Source of the DNA: Lysobacter sp.
GTDB lineage: Bacteria > Pseudomonadota > Gammaproteobacteria > Xanthomonadales > Xanthomonadaceae
Length of the DNA: 64,000 bases
Direction of reading: 5' to 3'
NCBI GenBank assembly: GCA_030151365.1
Contig: JASLDW010000099.1
Coordinates: 6,810 to 70,809 of the forward strand
The notes beneath the pieces were generated by a model. The model searched no databases and was not told where the DNA came from. It saw nothing but the letters and a program-made list of their open reading frames with translations. The position numbers were made by a program, and so were the translations under genes. Positions 23,601-31,820 of this stretch are shown here, in pieces (within the stretch, counting starts at the first letter, position 1; each line of letters begins with the position of its first letter).

Positions 23601-24359
23601 ATGTCGAACAGGATCGCTTTCGTCACCGGCGCCACTTCGGGCTTCGGTCGCGCCATCGCCACGCGCTTCGCCAGGGAAGGATGGCAGGTCATCGCCACCG
23701 GCCGGCGCATGGATCGCCTCGAGGCGCTTCGCATCGAACTCGGCGATGCGATCCATCCGCTGTGTTTCGACATCCGCGACAGCGATGCCGTCCGCGCCGC
23801 GATTGCCGGCTTGCCGGAATCGTTGCGCGCCATCGACCTGCTGGTGAACAACGCCGGCCTCGCGCTCGGCACCGCACCGGCGCAGGAAGCCGACCCCGCG
23901 CAATGGCGTCAGATGATCGAGACCAACGTGCTCGGCCTGGTCAATCTCACGCATGCGCTGTTGCCGCGGCTGATCGAAACGCGCGGCACCATCGTCAACA
24001 TCAGTTCGATTGCCGCGACCTATCCGTATACCGGCGGGAATGTCTACGGCGGCACCAAGGCCTTCGTCAGCCAGTTCTCGCTGGGATTGCGCAGCGACCT
24101 GCACGGGACCGGCGTGCGCGTGACCAGCATCGAACCTGGCCTGGCCGAAACCGAATTCACCCTGGTGCGCACCGGCGGCAATCGGCAGGCATCGGACGAT
24201 CTCTATCGTGGTGCCGACCCGATCACCGGCGACGACATCGCCGAAGCGACGTGGTGGGTCGCCAACCTGTCGCCGCACCTCAACGTCAATCGACTGGAAG
24301 TGATGCCGACCAGCCAGAGTTTCGCCGGCTTCCAGATCCATCGCGGGGACAAGGCATGA
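23601..24359 (+). CDS. Short-chain dehydrogenase/reductase, YdfG-like
   Basis: A 252-residue Rossmann-fold oxidoreductase. The cofactor motif is TGATSGFG, and the basic ATGRRMDRL suggests NADP preference. Then come NNAGLALG, the active-site Ser in NISSIAATYPY and YGGTKAF for the catalytic Tyr-Lys. The sequence pattern resembles YdfG (3-hydroxy acid / L-allo-threonine dehydrogenase), including the IEPGLAETEF segment. The exact substrate is inferred. It is coupled to the next gene by an ATGA overlap. Confidence 0.88.
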   Translation: MSNRIAFVTGATSGFGRAIATRFAREGWQVIATGRRMDRLEALRIELGDAIHPLCFDIRDSDAVRAAIAGLPESLRAIDLLVNNAGLALGTAPAQEADPAQWRQMIETNVLGLVNLTHALLPRLIETRGTIVNISSIAATYPYTGGNVYGGTKAFVSQFSLGLRSDLHGTGVRVTSIEPGLAETEFTLVRTGGNRQASDDLYRGADPITGDDIAEATWWVANLSPHLNVNRLEVMPTSQSFAGFQIHRGDKA

Positions 24360-24847
24360 GCGGCAATGCGTGGTGGATGATGGGCCTCGCCATCTTGGTC
24401 GGCGCGATGCTGCCGCTGCAGGGATTGATCAATGCGCGCCTGGGTGCACAGATCGGCGGACCGATCGTCGGCGCCTTCATGTCGTTCCTGGTCGGCACGG
24501 TCGTGCTCGGCGCCTATCTCGCCGTCGCGCGCCACCGGATCGGACTCGGCTCGGCAAGCGGCATGCCGGCATGGGTGTGGATGGGCGGACTGCTCGGCGC
24601 GTTCTATGTCGCCGTCGTTACCTTGCTGATTCCGCGCCTCGGCCCGGCGACGATGATGTGCCTCGTCATCTTCGGGCAAGTGACCGCGGCATTGCTGCTC
24701 GACAAGTTCGGCGTGCTGCAGAACGCGCCGCGCACGGTGGATGCGGTGCGGATCGCCGGCGCGGTGCTGGTGATGGCGGGGGTGGTGCTGGTTGCGGCGC
24801 CGTGGCGGTCGGCGCCAGCGCACGCGGCGACGATGGAGAAGCGCTGA
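24356..24847 (+). CDS. DMT-superfamily small membrane protein (DUF606/EdmB-like)
   Basis: A 163-residue protein with five hydrophobic segments, which fits a half-size DMT transporter. The opening MMGLAILVGAMLPLQGLINARLG and the later PRLGPATMM plus IFGQVTAALLLDKFG are typical of the DUF606 family. These proteins are predicted transporters that work as dimers; substrates are unknown. Its stop lies one base from the end of the convergent secreted-protein gene. Confidence 0.82.
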   Translation: MSGNAWWMMGLAILVGAMLPLQGLINARLGAQIGGPIVGAFMSFLVGTVVLGAYLAVARHRIGLGSASGMPAWVWMGGLLGAFYVAVVTLLIPRLGPATMMCLVIFGQVTAALLLDKFGVLQNAPRTVDAVRIAGAVLVMAGVVLVAAPWRSAPAHAATMEKR

Positions 24848-24848
24848 A

Positions 24849-27122
24849 TCACTGTACGTCGCAGCTCACCTTGAACTGTATGCTGCTGCCGGCGGCCATC
24901 GATGGAACCTGCACGCCGCTCCCGGTCAGGTTCGCCATGGTCAGGTTCGCGGGAGCCGGGCAACTTGCCGTGCCGTTGACGACGCTGCACGGAGTCGTCA
25001 CCTGGCAATTCGCGAGATGGGCGGGATCGGGGGCATCCTTGACCACGGCATTGACCGCCGTCGCCGGTCCGCCGTTGGATACCGTGATGGTGTAAACCGC
25101 CGTCTGCACTCCTGCGACGACCTTGGTGTCGCCATTGCTCTTGGTGATCGAGAGATCCGCCTTCGGCGTGTTGGTGATGGTGCAATTGATGTCGTCGCCG
25201 GCGGCCAGTGCGATGCCGTTCCACGCCTGTTCCGTGCCCGTCGTGGTCCCGCTGCCGCTCGGCAACGCGGACGTCGGCCCGCCGTTGGTGCAGCTGATCG
25301 ATGTCGCATAGCCGTTGGACGGCGCGGTCGCGGTGGTGCCGCCCTGCAGGATGGTTTCGCGCAACTCGATCGCGGTACCGGATGCGAAGACCTGCGGTCC
25401 GATCGATGCCGTCGTCCCCGTTCCGCTGGTACTGGCGGTATTGGACAGGATGCCGCCGGCATAGAGGCGCAGCTGTGCCTGGTCGCCGCTCGCCGTGCGG
25501 CCAACCAGTTGCTTCGACAGCGTCAGCCAGCCCGGCGTCTGGGTGGGGCGACAGGCATTTGCGGTGAACGTGCTGGTCGATTGGGTCAGCGTGGCCAGGT
25601 TGTACAGGCCGCTTCCGCCGGCGCCCGTGCAGGCATCGTTCGCGGTGCTGCCCGGACGCGCGATCGTGCCCGTCACGGTGACGACGTAGGTATCCGGCGT
25701 GTTGGCTTTGGTGATGCTGCGGTTGGTTGCCAGCGTCCATGGCCCGGTGCCCGCCAGTGCCGTCGCGCCGCCGCCATCGAACGTGTACGAAGCACCGGTG
25801 ATGGTGACGTCCGGATCGAAGCCGGGAGCATCCGTCAATCCATAACTCACGGCACCATTGCCCGAGCCCGTCCACGGGTTGGTGACCGTAATGGTGTAGA
25901 CGATGGTGAACTGGTCCGGAGTGGCTCCGGCCGCGTAGCTGGTGACATTCTTGCTCAGGGTCAGGACCGAATCGTCATCGATGATGGTGTAGGTGCTGGT
26001 CGCCTGCGCCGCCGCGCCGCAACTGGTACTGGAATTGAGCAGATACGCCTTGGGCGAAGCCGTCGATGCCTGCAGCTGGAAGTTGATGGTGCGATTGGAT
26101 TGCGGCGTCGAATTGTTGACGATGGTGACCGGCACCGTGAACAGGCTGTTGGTCGCGGCCGTGCCGTCATAGATGCCTGCCGGCACGTTGATGGTCAGCG
26201 TGGCGCTGCCGCCGGTGGTGGTGTAATCGACGTTGGTTGCGCCGGTCGCGCCGCGCGTGGCGGTCCCGCCGGTGATCAGGACCGTCACCGTCATCGCGGA
26301 AAACACGGTTCCGTTGACGCGAATCTGCGGCAGGTTGTCGCCTGCGGCCTCCAGTCCCGAACTCGAGGCCTGGACGAATTCCACGAACGGCGCCAGCTGT
26401 ATCTGGATATTGTCGAGCAGGTTGCCGGACGTGCTGCCGTTGGTGGCTTCAAAGCCCAGGCTGTTGACGCCGGTTGCGCCGGAATAGGTGTAGGAACCGC
26501 TGTATTTCACCCAGGTGGCATTGCCGGAGACGTTTGCCGCCGTCACCGTGGCGGGGATCGGCGCCTGGTAGGCGCCGTTGTTGGTCGTCCCGACTTGCGC
26601 GATCAGTGTCGAGGCACCGACCACGAAATTGGCGGTGTCGTAGCTCGTGGCGCTGCCGCGGCCGCGATGGCTGAACGTCCAGTTGAAGGACTCGCCATTG
26701 ATCAGGCAGACGTTCTGGTAGATGCGCGATGCGTACTGCGCGTTCAATTCGGCGATCTGGCTGCCATCCGGCGCGTTCACGATGCCGCCGGAAGCATTGT
26801 CGCGCGGCGTTTTCCACAGCTCGAGGATCGGTCCCGGCGAAGCACCGAGATTGGTCGTTCCGGCACTGCCATTGACGATGCAGCCGCCGCTGTTCTCGGT
26901 CTGGTAGGGCGCGTGGTTGGTGGTCCAGCCTGGCACCTGCGACTCGTTGATGTAGACGCGGCATCCGATCGTCGTCAGGTTCGGCGCTTCGAACGACGGG
27001 TTGATGATGCTGCGCTGCACTTGCGCGGCCACCGGTGCGGACATCGTCACCGCCATTGCCGCGAGCATCGCCCGCTGCATCATCCGGCGCATGGCGTCCC
27101 GCGCCACGTTCAAGCATTCCAT
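24849..27122 (-). CDS. Large secreted protein with DUF11 and Calx-beta-like repeats
   Basis: A 757-residue exported protein. Its signal peptide (about 1-34, ending SAPVAAQ) precedes a lectin/adhesin-like N-terminal region. A Calx-beta-like section (TTTGGSATLTINVPAG with a TYTIIDDDS end) follows, then several DUF11-type modules in which LTLSKN, LTLSKQ or LSITKSN begins a beta-sandwich and YTITVSN is its core. Several cysteine pairs could be disulfides. There is no C-terminal membrane anchor, PEP-CTERM or autotransporter barrel; it ends with QFKVSCDVQ, so it may be released or have lost its anchor. ATG at 27122 is chosen for the GGGGGG Shine-Dalgarno upstream. The role is unknown, possibly adhesion. 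Confidence 0.75.
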   Translation of the reverse strand: MECLNVARDAMRRMMQRAMLAAMAVTMSAPVAAQVQRSIINPSFEAPNLTTIGCRVYINESQVPGWTTNHAPYQTENSGGCIVNGSAGTTNLGASPGPILELWKTPRDNASGGIVNAPDGSQIAELNAQYASRIYQNVCLINGESFNWTFSHRGRGSATSYDTANFVVGASTLIAQVGTTNNGAYQAPIPATVTAANVSGNATWVKYSGSYTYSGATGVNSLGFEATNGSTSGNLLDNIQIQLAPFVEFVQASSSGLEAAGDNLPQIRVNGTVFSAMTVTVLITGGTATRGATGATNVDYTTTGGSATLTINVPAGIYDGTAATNSLFTVPVTIVNNSTPQSNRTINFQLQASTASPKAYLLNSSTSCGAAAQATSTYTIIDDDSVLTLSKNVTSYAAGATPDQFTIVYTITVTNPWTGSGNGAVSYGLTDAPGFDPDVTITGASYTFDGGGATALAGTGPWTLATNRSITKANTPDTYVVTVTGTIARPGSTANDACTGAGGSGLYNLATLTQSTSTFTANACRPTQTPGWLTLSKQLVGRTASGDQAQLRLYAGGILSNTASTSGTGTTASIGPQVFASGTAIELRETILQGGTTATAPSNGYATSISCTNGGPTSALPSGSGTTTGTEQAWNGIALAAGDDINCTITNTPKADLSITKSNGDTKVVAGVQTAVYTITVSNGGPATAVNAVVKDAPDPAHLANCQVTTPCSVVNGTASCPAPANLTMANLTGSGVQVPSMAAGSSIQFKVSCDVQ

Positions 27123-27169
27123 CGCGATCCCCCCGGATCTGTTCAATCCACAACATCGTTCCGGGGGCG

Positions 27170-27175
27170 AGTATA
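27170..27175 (-). promoter_or_regulatory. Candidate -10 (TATACT) for the large secreted protein gene
   Basis: Read on the minus strand, TATACT lies 47 bases before the ATG at 27122. It matches the sigma-70 -10 at 5 of 6 positions. No clear -35 is seen 16-18 bases upstream. The rest of this 109-bp gap contains an imperfect 9-bp stem (arms near 27190-27199 and 27208-27216) and no T-run, so no terminator is called. Confidence 0.35.
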
Positions 27176-27231
27176 GGTTCGGATTTTTCGCGGCCGTGAC
27201 GCACTCATCACGACCGCCATCACTGAATTGT

Positions 27232-28329
27232 TCAGAAAGCAGGTGCTTTCCGCAGTTTCACCAACGTGAATTCACGCAACCGCAAGCCCGGCCGTTCCAC
27301 CGCGTAGTGCAGCAATGCGCCCGCCGCGAGTATCGCCGCCACTTGCAACGAGAAGGAGGCGACACCATGCAGTCGGCCGTCGATGGAGACATCGACGCCG
27401 TGCATCACCAGCTTGTGGCTGAGGTAAAGACTGTAGGAAATCGCGGCGATCCAGCCGGCACCGGGCACGCGCCAACGCCCGATCCAGCTGTCGCGTTCGG
27501 CGGCGGCGAATACCAGGAGGCCGAAGGCGATCGACAATACCGGCCAGCCGATGCCGTTGGCCAGCAAGCCGCCGCGCCGTGCGTGCAGGAAGAACGAAAC
27601 GACGACGGCGATGGCACCGAGCAGGACTGCCGCATTCGCATGGCCACGCATGCACTTCCACCACTGCGCACGGAATACCCGCATTGCCGCCAGCGCGACC
27701 CCGACCAACAGGCCATCGAGGCGGCACCAGGTCGGGTAGTAGAGGTCCTCGATGAACCAGTTGCGATCCGGTTGCAAGGCATCGTCGTGCAGCCAGATCG
27801 CGCTGCGCAGGGCGATGCCGCCGAGCAGCACGAAGACGAACAGCGAGATCGCCAGCAGCAGCGAATTGCGCCGGGACAACCATGCCGTCAGCAGCGGGAA
27901 CAGCAGGTAGAAATGTTCTTCCACGCACAAGGACCACGCATGCGAAAACGCGGCATGCGCGTTGTAGTCGACATCGAGGTTGTAGATGAAGGCCGCGAAC
28001 TTCCACCACGGCTCCATGCCATCGACTTCGCGCCACGCGGGAAACAGCGCGTACATCGCCAGCACCACCCAGAACGCCGGCAGGATGCGCAGCGCGCGGC
28101 GCAGGTAGAAATCGCCGAAATCGAGTCGACCCTGATCGCGCAAACGTTCCAATACCTGCCCGCCGATCAGGTAGCCGCTGAGCACGAAGAAGATGTCGAC
28201 GCCCATCCAGCCGTATTTCGACAACCAGCCCCAGTCGTCTCCGAGACCGCCGACGATGAAGCTGTGGAACAGCATCACCCAGAGAATGGCGATCGCGCGC
28301 AGGAGGTCGAGCCCGGGTTGGCGTTGCAT
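27232..28329 (-). CDS. Acyltransferase 3 family membrane protein
   Basis: A 365-residue multi-spanning protein with the family signature near the N-terminus (LDLLRAIAILWVMLFHSF, conserved Arg and His), then FFVLSGYLIGGQ and LRRALRILP. AWSLCVEEHFYLLFP is the conserved central motif. It has about ten hydrophobic helices. Enzymes of this type O-acylate surface glycans or small molecules. It is the last gene of a five-gene unit with a two-component system and a membrane-tethered hydrolase; only 8 bp separate it from the hydrolase. The acceptor substrate is unknown. Confidence 0.87.
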   Translation of the reverse strand: MQRQPGLDLLRAIAILWVMLFHSFIVGGLGDDWGWLSKYGWMGVDIFFVLSGYLIGGQVLERLRDQGRLDFGDFYLRRALRILPAFWVVLAMYALFPAWREVDGMEPWWKFAAFIYNLDVDYNAHAAFSHAWSLCVEEHFYLLFPLLTAWLSRRNSLLLAISLFVFVLLGGIALRSAIWLHDDALQPDRNWFIEDLYYPTWCRLDGLLVGVALAAMRVFRAQWWKCMRGHANAAVLLGAIAVVVSFFLHARRGGLLANGIGWPVLSIAFGLLVFAAAERDSWIGRWRVPGAGWIAAISYSLYLSHKLVMHGVDVSIDGRLHGVASFSLQVAAILAAGALLHYAVERPGLRLREFTLVKLRKAPAF

Positions 28330-28337
28330 GAAGACCG

Positions 28338-29366
28338 TTACCGTAACTGTTCGATGAATGTTGTCGTTTCCGCGACCAGCACATCGGGCCGGTCGTATTG
28401 GACGTAATGCCCGCTGCCGGTGGCGACCACCCGACGACCGCGCGTGGACAACCCGAGGAACGTGGCTTGATCCTTGTCGTGGGCGGTGGTGAACCAAATC
28501 CAGTCTTTCTGGCTGACGCGATGTTGCAGCAAGCCAGGCATCGCTTGCTTCGGATCCTGCGAAAGAACCAGAATGGGCAGATCTCCGAATGGACCGGTGG
28601 CCGCCGCCTGCTTGAGCGATTCGCCCAATGCCTCGGATTCTCGCACGTAGGCATCCAGCTGGGGGTAGTGGCAGGCACTGGCCCTGATCCAACCGGCATA
28701 GGCTTCCAATCCCGGCGGCACGGCATCGCACTGCCCCATCAACCGGGCAGCACCCAGCAATACGCTCGCCTTGACGAAGGCGAATTCCGCGTCGCTGTGC
28801 TGATCCAGCGCGATGCTGAAAGGCGGTTGCGGCGCGGGCGTCGGAGAGGTGGCATCGACGAGCACCAGGCCGGCGACGTCCTCGGGAAACTTCGAGGCAT
28901 AGGCGCGCGCATAAAGCCCCCCGGCGGAATGGCCTTCCAGCACGATGGGCGTGGCGATGCCGGCTGCGGTCAACAATGCATGCAACTGGTCGGCGATATG
29001 CACCGCATCGCGCACTCCCGGCTGATCCGCGCTCCACCCGAATCCGGCGCGGTCGTAAGAACAGGTGCGAGTCACACGCGAGAGCGCCGGCTGCACCATG
29101 CCCCAGACGGTGAAATCGTCGCCATGCCCGGATTCCAGCACCAACGTCGGCGATCCCGTGCCGGTGCAATACAGATGCATGGCGTGTCCGTTGACGGCAT
29201 AAATGCGCCCCGGCGGCGGATTGGCTGCACGATCGCGTCGGACCGCCAGGAAATTCCAGACAGCGCCTGCGCATCCAAGCAGTACCAATGCGGCAACCAG
29301 TCCGATCAGCAATCGCCGGACCAGGCGCCACCAGCCACTGCGTTTCCCCCGAATTTGCATCGTCAT
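28338..29366 (-). CDS. Membrane-tethered alpha/beta hydrolase
   Basis: A 342-residue protein with an N-terminal transmembrane helix (about 17-40) and an alpha/beta-hydrolase domain outside the membrane. The oxyanion segment LVLESGHGDD, SYDRAGFGWS, nucleophile Ser147 in GHSAGG, and the C-terminal catalytic His in GSGHYVQYD are all visible. The acidic member of the triad is probably the Asp in VLSQDPKQ or nearby. Its ATG overlaps the stop of the LytTR regulator (ATGA). An esterase or lipase acting opposite the adjacent acyltransferase is an attractive but unproven idea. Confidence 0.85.
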   Translation of the reverse strand: MTMQIRGKRSGWWRLVRRLLIGLVAALVLLGCAGAVWNFLAVRRDRAANPPPGRIYAVNGHAMHLYCTGTGSPTLVLESGHGDDFTVWGMVQPALSRVTRTCSYDRAGFGWSADQPGVRDAVHIADQLHALLTAAGIATPIVLEGHSAGGLYARAYASKFPEDVAGLVLVDATSPTPAPQPPFSIALDQHSDAEFAFVKASVLLGAARLMGQCDAVPPGLEAYAGWIRASACHYPQLDAYVRESEALGESLKQAAATGPFGDLPILVLSQDPKQAMPGLLQHRVSQKDWIWFTTAHDKDQATFLGLSTRGRRVVATGSGHYVQYDRPDVLVAETTTFIEQLR

Positions 29367-30103
29367 GTCTCGAACAGGCGCAAGCGTGCGCGCAAGGTAT
29401 CGACGTAGGTCCGGCTCGCGCGCAGCAAGGTGCCGTCGTGCAGACGCAACAGGGCATCGCGATTGGACAGCGATCGCATCTCCGCGACACGATCAATACG
29501 GACGATGGCCGAGCGGTGGATGCGCAGGAAGCGCTCTCCATCCAGCCGTTCCTGCAAGCGCTGCAGCGACTCGCGGATCAGATGGCGCTGCCCGGCCACA
29601 TGCAGGGCAACGTAATCGCCATCGGATTGCAGATACTCGACATTCTCCACTGGCACGAAAACGCTGCGGCGACCGACGCGGACCTCGAAGCGTTGTGGCT
29701 CCTGCGCAGGCAGCGACGACGTGCGCTCCGCTGCGTGCAAGGATTTTCCCAACCGCCGGCGCGCCCGTGCGATCGCTTCGGCGAAGCGTTCGTCATCCAG
29801 CGGCTTGAGCAGGTAGTCGATGGCATCCAGTTCGAATGCCGAGACCGCGAACGACTCATGCGCCGTCAGCAGGATCGCCAGCGGGCGCTCATCCGCCGGA
29901 AGGCCGCGCAACACGTCGATGCCATCCTTGCCGGGTATCTGCACGTCGAGCACGATCACGTCGGGGCGATGCTCGCGGATTCCGGTCGCCGCCGAAATGC
30001 CGTCGCCGCATTCGCCGACCACTTCGACGTCGTCGAACTTCGACAACTGCACGAGGACGCCACCACGGGCCAGCGGCTCGTCATCGATCACCAGTACGCG
30101 CAT
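29363..30103 (-). CDS. LytTR-family response regulator
   Basis: A 246-residue regulator: a receiver domain (1-115) with the acidic pocket DDE, phosphoacceptor Asp53 in VIVLDVQIPGKDG and Lys100 in YLLKPLDD, then a LytTR DNA-binding domain (about 137-242; VEYLQSDGDYVALHV, FLRIHRSAIV). LytTR regulators usually bind pairs of imperfect direct repeats and often control exported or wall-related genes. Its start shares one base with the stop of the upstream kinase (TGATG). It likely controls this operon or nearby secreted proteins; that is inference. Confidence 0.93.
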   Translation of the reverse strand: MRVLVIDDEPLARGGVLVQLSKFDDVEVVGECGDGISAATGIREHRPDVIVLDVQIPGKDGIDVLRGLPADERPLAILLTAHESFAVSAFELDAIDYLLKPLDDERFAEAIARARRRLGKSLHAAERTSSLPAQEPQRFEVRVGRRSVFVPVENVEYLQSDGDYVALHVAGQRHLIRESLQRLQERLDGERFLRIHRSAIVRIDRVAEMRSLSNRDALLRLHDGTLLRASRTYVDTLRARLRLFET

Positions 30104-31182
30104 CACGCAGCCACCGGCGTCGCGGCAGGCCGCAGCAAGGGAATTTCGATCACCACTTCGTAACCGGATGGCATGTCCGCTGCAGAAAAGCGATGCTGAT
30201 CCGGATACAGGCGCATCAGTCGTTCGCGCACATTGGACTGGCCCAACGCATCGTTCGTCCGCGGATCCGCCGCCGGCACATCCGCGCCATCGTTGCGGAC
30301 CCGCAGGTGCAGGCGATCGCCGCGCGCCTCGATGTCGATTTCGATGCGCCCGGGAGCACTGCGCCTGGCGATGCCATGGCGAATCGCATTCTCGACCAGC
30401 GGTTGCAGCAACAAGGCGGGCACGATGGCATCGAGCACGCCGGCGCCGACATTCCACTGCAACTGGAGGCGCTCGCCCAGCCGCGCCTTCTCGATCGACA
30501 GATAGGTTTCGGTCAGCGCCAGCTCTTCGGCCAACGGCACTTCGTGCGAGCGCCCATCCAGTGTCGCGCGCAGGAAGGTGCCGAGCTGGGCGATCATCTC
30601 CCGGGCGTCGTCGTCGCGCTTCTCGGCCACCAGCGCCGACACGCCATTGAGCGCGTTGAACAGGAAATGCGGATGCAGCTGGTAACGCAAGGCGCGCAGT
30701 TCCGCCTCGCGTGCCGCCAGTTCGGCTTCGCCCAGGCGCCGCTGCTCCTCCTTCAACGCGGCGTAGTGCCCGATCATCGCGTGCGCGGCACAGAACGCGA
30801 TCAACGCCAGCCAGCAGCCGTCGAGTCCGCTCAGCAACTGCCACCACGGAAACGGCACAGGCACCGGCCAGTCCATGGCCCATGCCATCACCACGCCCAG
30901 CGCGCTGTTCGCCACCGCCATGACATAAGTCGCCGCCAGCAGCGCCAGGATCGAGGGCCACAACGCGACGGAATTGCGCCACAGCCAGCGCTGCAGTACC
31001 ACCAGCGCCGGCACCCACAACGCATTGGCCACCAGATACAACATCCGGTAGGCCAGCGCATGACTGTGGCCGAGCGTCGGCAACGCCATCACCAGCAGGC
31101 AGAGCGCGACCGGCACCGCGGCCAGCCACGCCACCCGCCATGACGGCGGCGTCATCGGGATTGCCGGGGTATTCGAATCCAT
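30103..31182 (-). CDS. LytS/YehU-type sensor histidine kinase
   Basis: A 359-residue membrane kinase with about four transmembrane helices in the N-terminal 135 residues, a short coiled coil, the His_kinase domain LRYQLHPHFLFNALNG (phosphoacceptor His172 in PHFLFN) and an HATPase_c domain (PLVENAIRHG as N-box, then VRNDGAD). This class pairs with LytTR regulators, and one is encoded next. ATG at 31182 shares a base with the upstream gene stop; longer in-frame forms reach into coding sequence. The N-terminal helices have no recognised ligand-binding domain, so the signal is unknown. Confidence 0.92.
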   Translation of the reverse strand: MDSNTPAIPMTPPSWRVAWLAAVPVALCLLVMALPTLGHSHALAYRMLYLVANALWVPALVVLQRWLWRNSVALWPSILALLAATYVMAVANSALGVVMAWAMDWPVPVPFPWWQLLSGLDGCWLALIAFCAAHAMIGHYAALKEEQRRLGEAELAAREAELRALRYQLHPHFLFNALNGVSALVAEKRDDDAREMIAQLGTFLRATLDGRSHEVPLAEELALTETYLSIEKARLGERLQLQWNVGAGVLDAIVPALLLQPLVENAIRHGIARRSAPGRIEIDIEARGDRLHLRVRNDGADVPAADPRTNDALGQSNVRERLMRLYPDQHRFSAADMPSGYEVVIEIPLLRPAATPVAA

Positions 31183-31709
31183 CACATCGATTTGGGCGGA
31201 CGCACCGAGTAGATGACGGAGATGATCTTCCATCCGGCGTCGGTGCGCACCAGGTGCCACATCTCGCGGCCCCAGTTGGTTTCCTTGCCATCCGCCAGAT
31301 AGGAATAATCGAAGTTCACCGATGCCACTTCGCCGTCGGTATCGACTTTCACGCCCGAGAATTTCTCTTCGGCCGGCCTGGCGTCGGACTTGACGATCGA
31401 ATCGATGAAGCTCAGGTAATTCTCGCCGGGAACATGAACGGATTTGCGCGCGTCGGGCTTGCGCTTGCGGAGCATGGCGATGCCGACATCATCGACCACC
31501 CACTGCCAGGTCACTTCGTCCGGCTTGTCGGAAAAGAACAGGCTGGTGAACGCCGGCTTGTCCTTTTTGATGATGGAGGTGCGGAACTGTTCGACCACCT
31601 TGTGGATCGCGGCGATGTCGGAAGGATCATTCTGCTTCGCCAATGCCGGCTGCAGGCTCGATGCGAGGACGATCAGTGTTGCCAAGACGGTTTTCTTGAT
31701 CGGTGTCAT
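31182..31709 (-). CDS. Exported SnoaL/NTF2-like small protein
   Basis: A 175-residue protein with a signal peptide (about 1-24, ending PALAK) and a single domain (about 30-175) whose beginning, DIAAIHKVVEQFRTSIIKKDKPAF, and ending, VRTDAGWKIISVIYSV, fit the SnoaL/DUF4440-type NTF2-like fold. These small periplasmic proteins may bind ligands or act as simple enzymes; nothing specific can be seen. ATG at 31709 is preferred because GGAG lies seven bases upstream. It is first in the operon and its stop overlaps the kinase start, so it may be an accessory sensor or ligand-binding protein; that is inference. Confidence 0.78.
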   Translation of the reverse strand: MTPIKKTVLATLIVLASSLQPALAKQNDPSDIAAIHKVVEQFRTSIIKKDKPAFTSLFFSDKPDEVTWQWVVDDVGIAMLRKRKPDARKSVHVPGENYLSFIDSIVKSDARPAEEKFSGVKVDTDGEVASVNFDYSYLADGKETNWGREMWHLVRTDAGWKIISVIYSVRPPKSM

Positions 31710-31820
31710 GCGGCTTCTCCGTTGGGAGCCTGCATTAGCCCACGATCGATCCATCGTCACCATGCCCTGGTGGCCGTTTTGCGTCGAACCGTGCCACCGC
31801 TGCGACGAACCGCGCCGCGA

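Noticed and set aside
27190..27216. Imperfect 9-bp stem considered as terminator of the acyltransferase operon
   Set aside because: No T-run follows it on the minus strand and the stem has a wobble pair; too weak to call.
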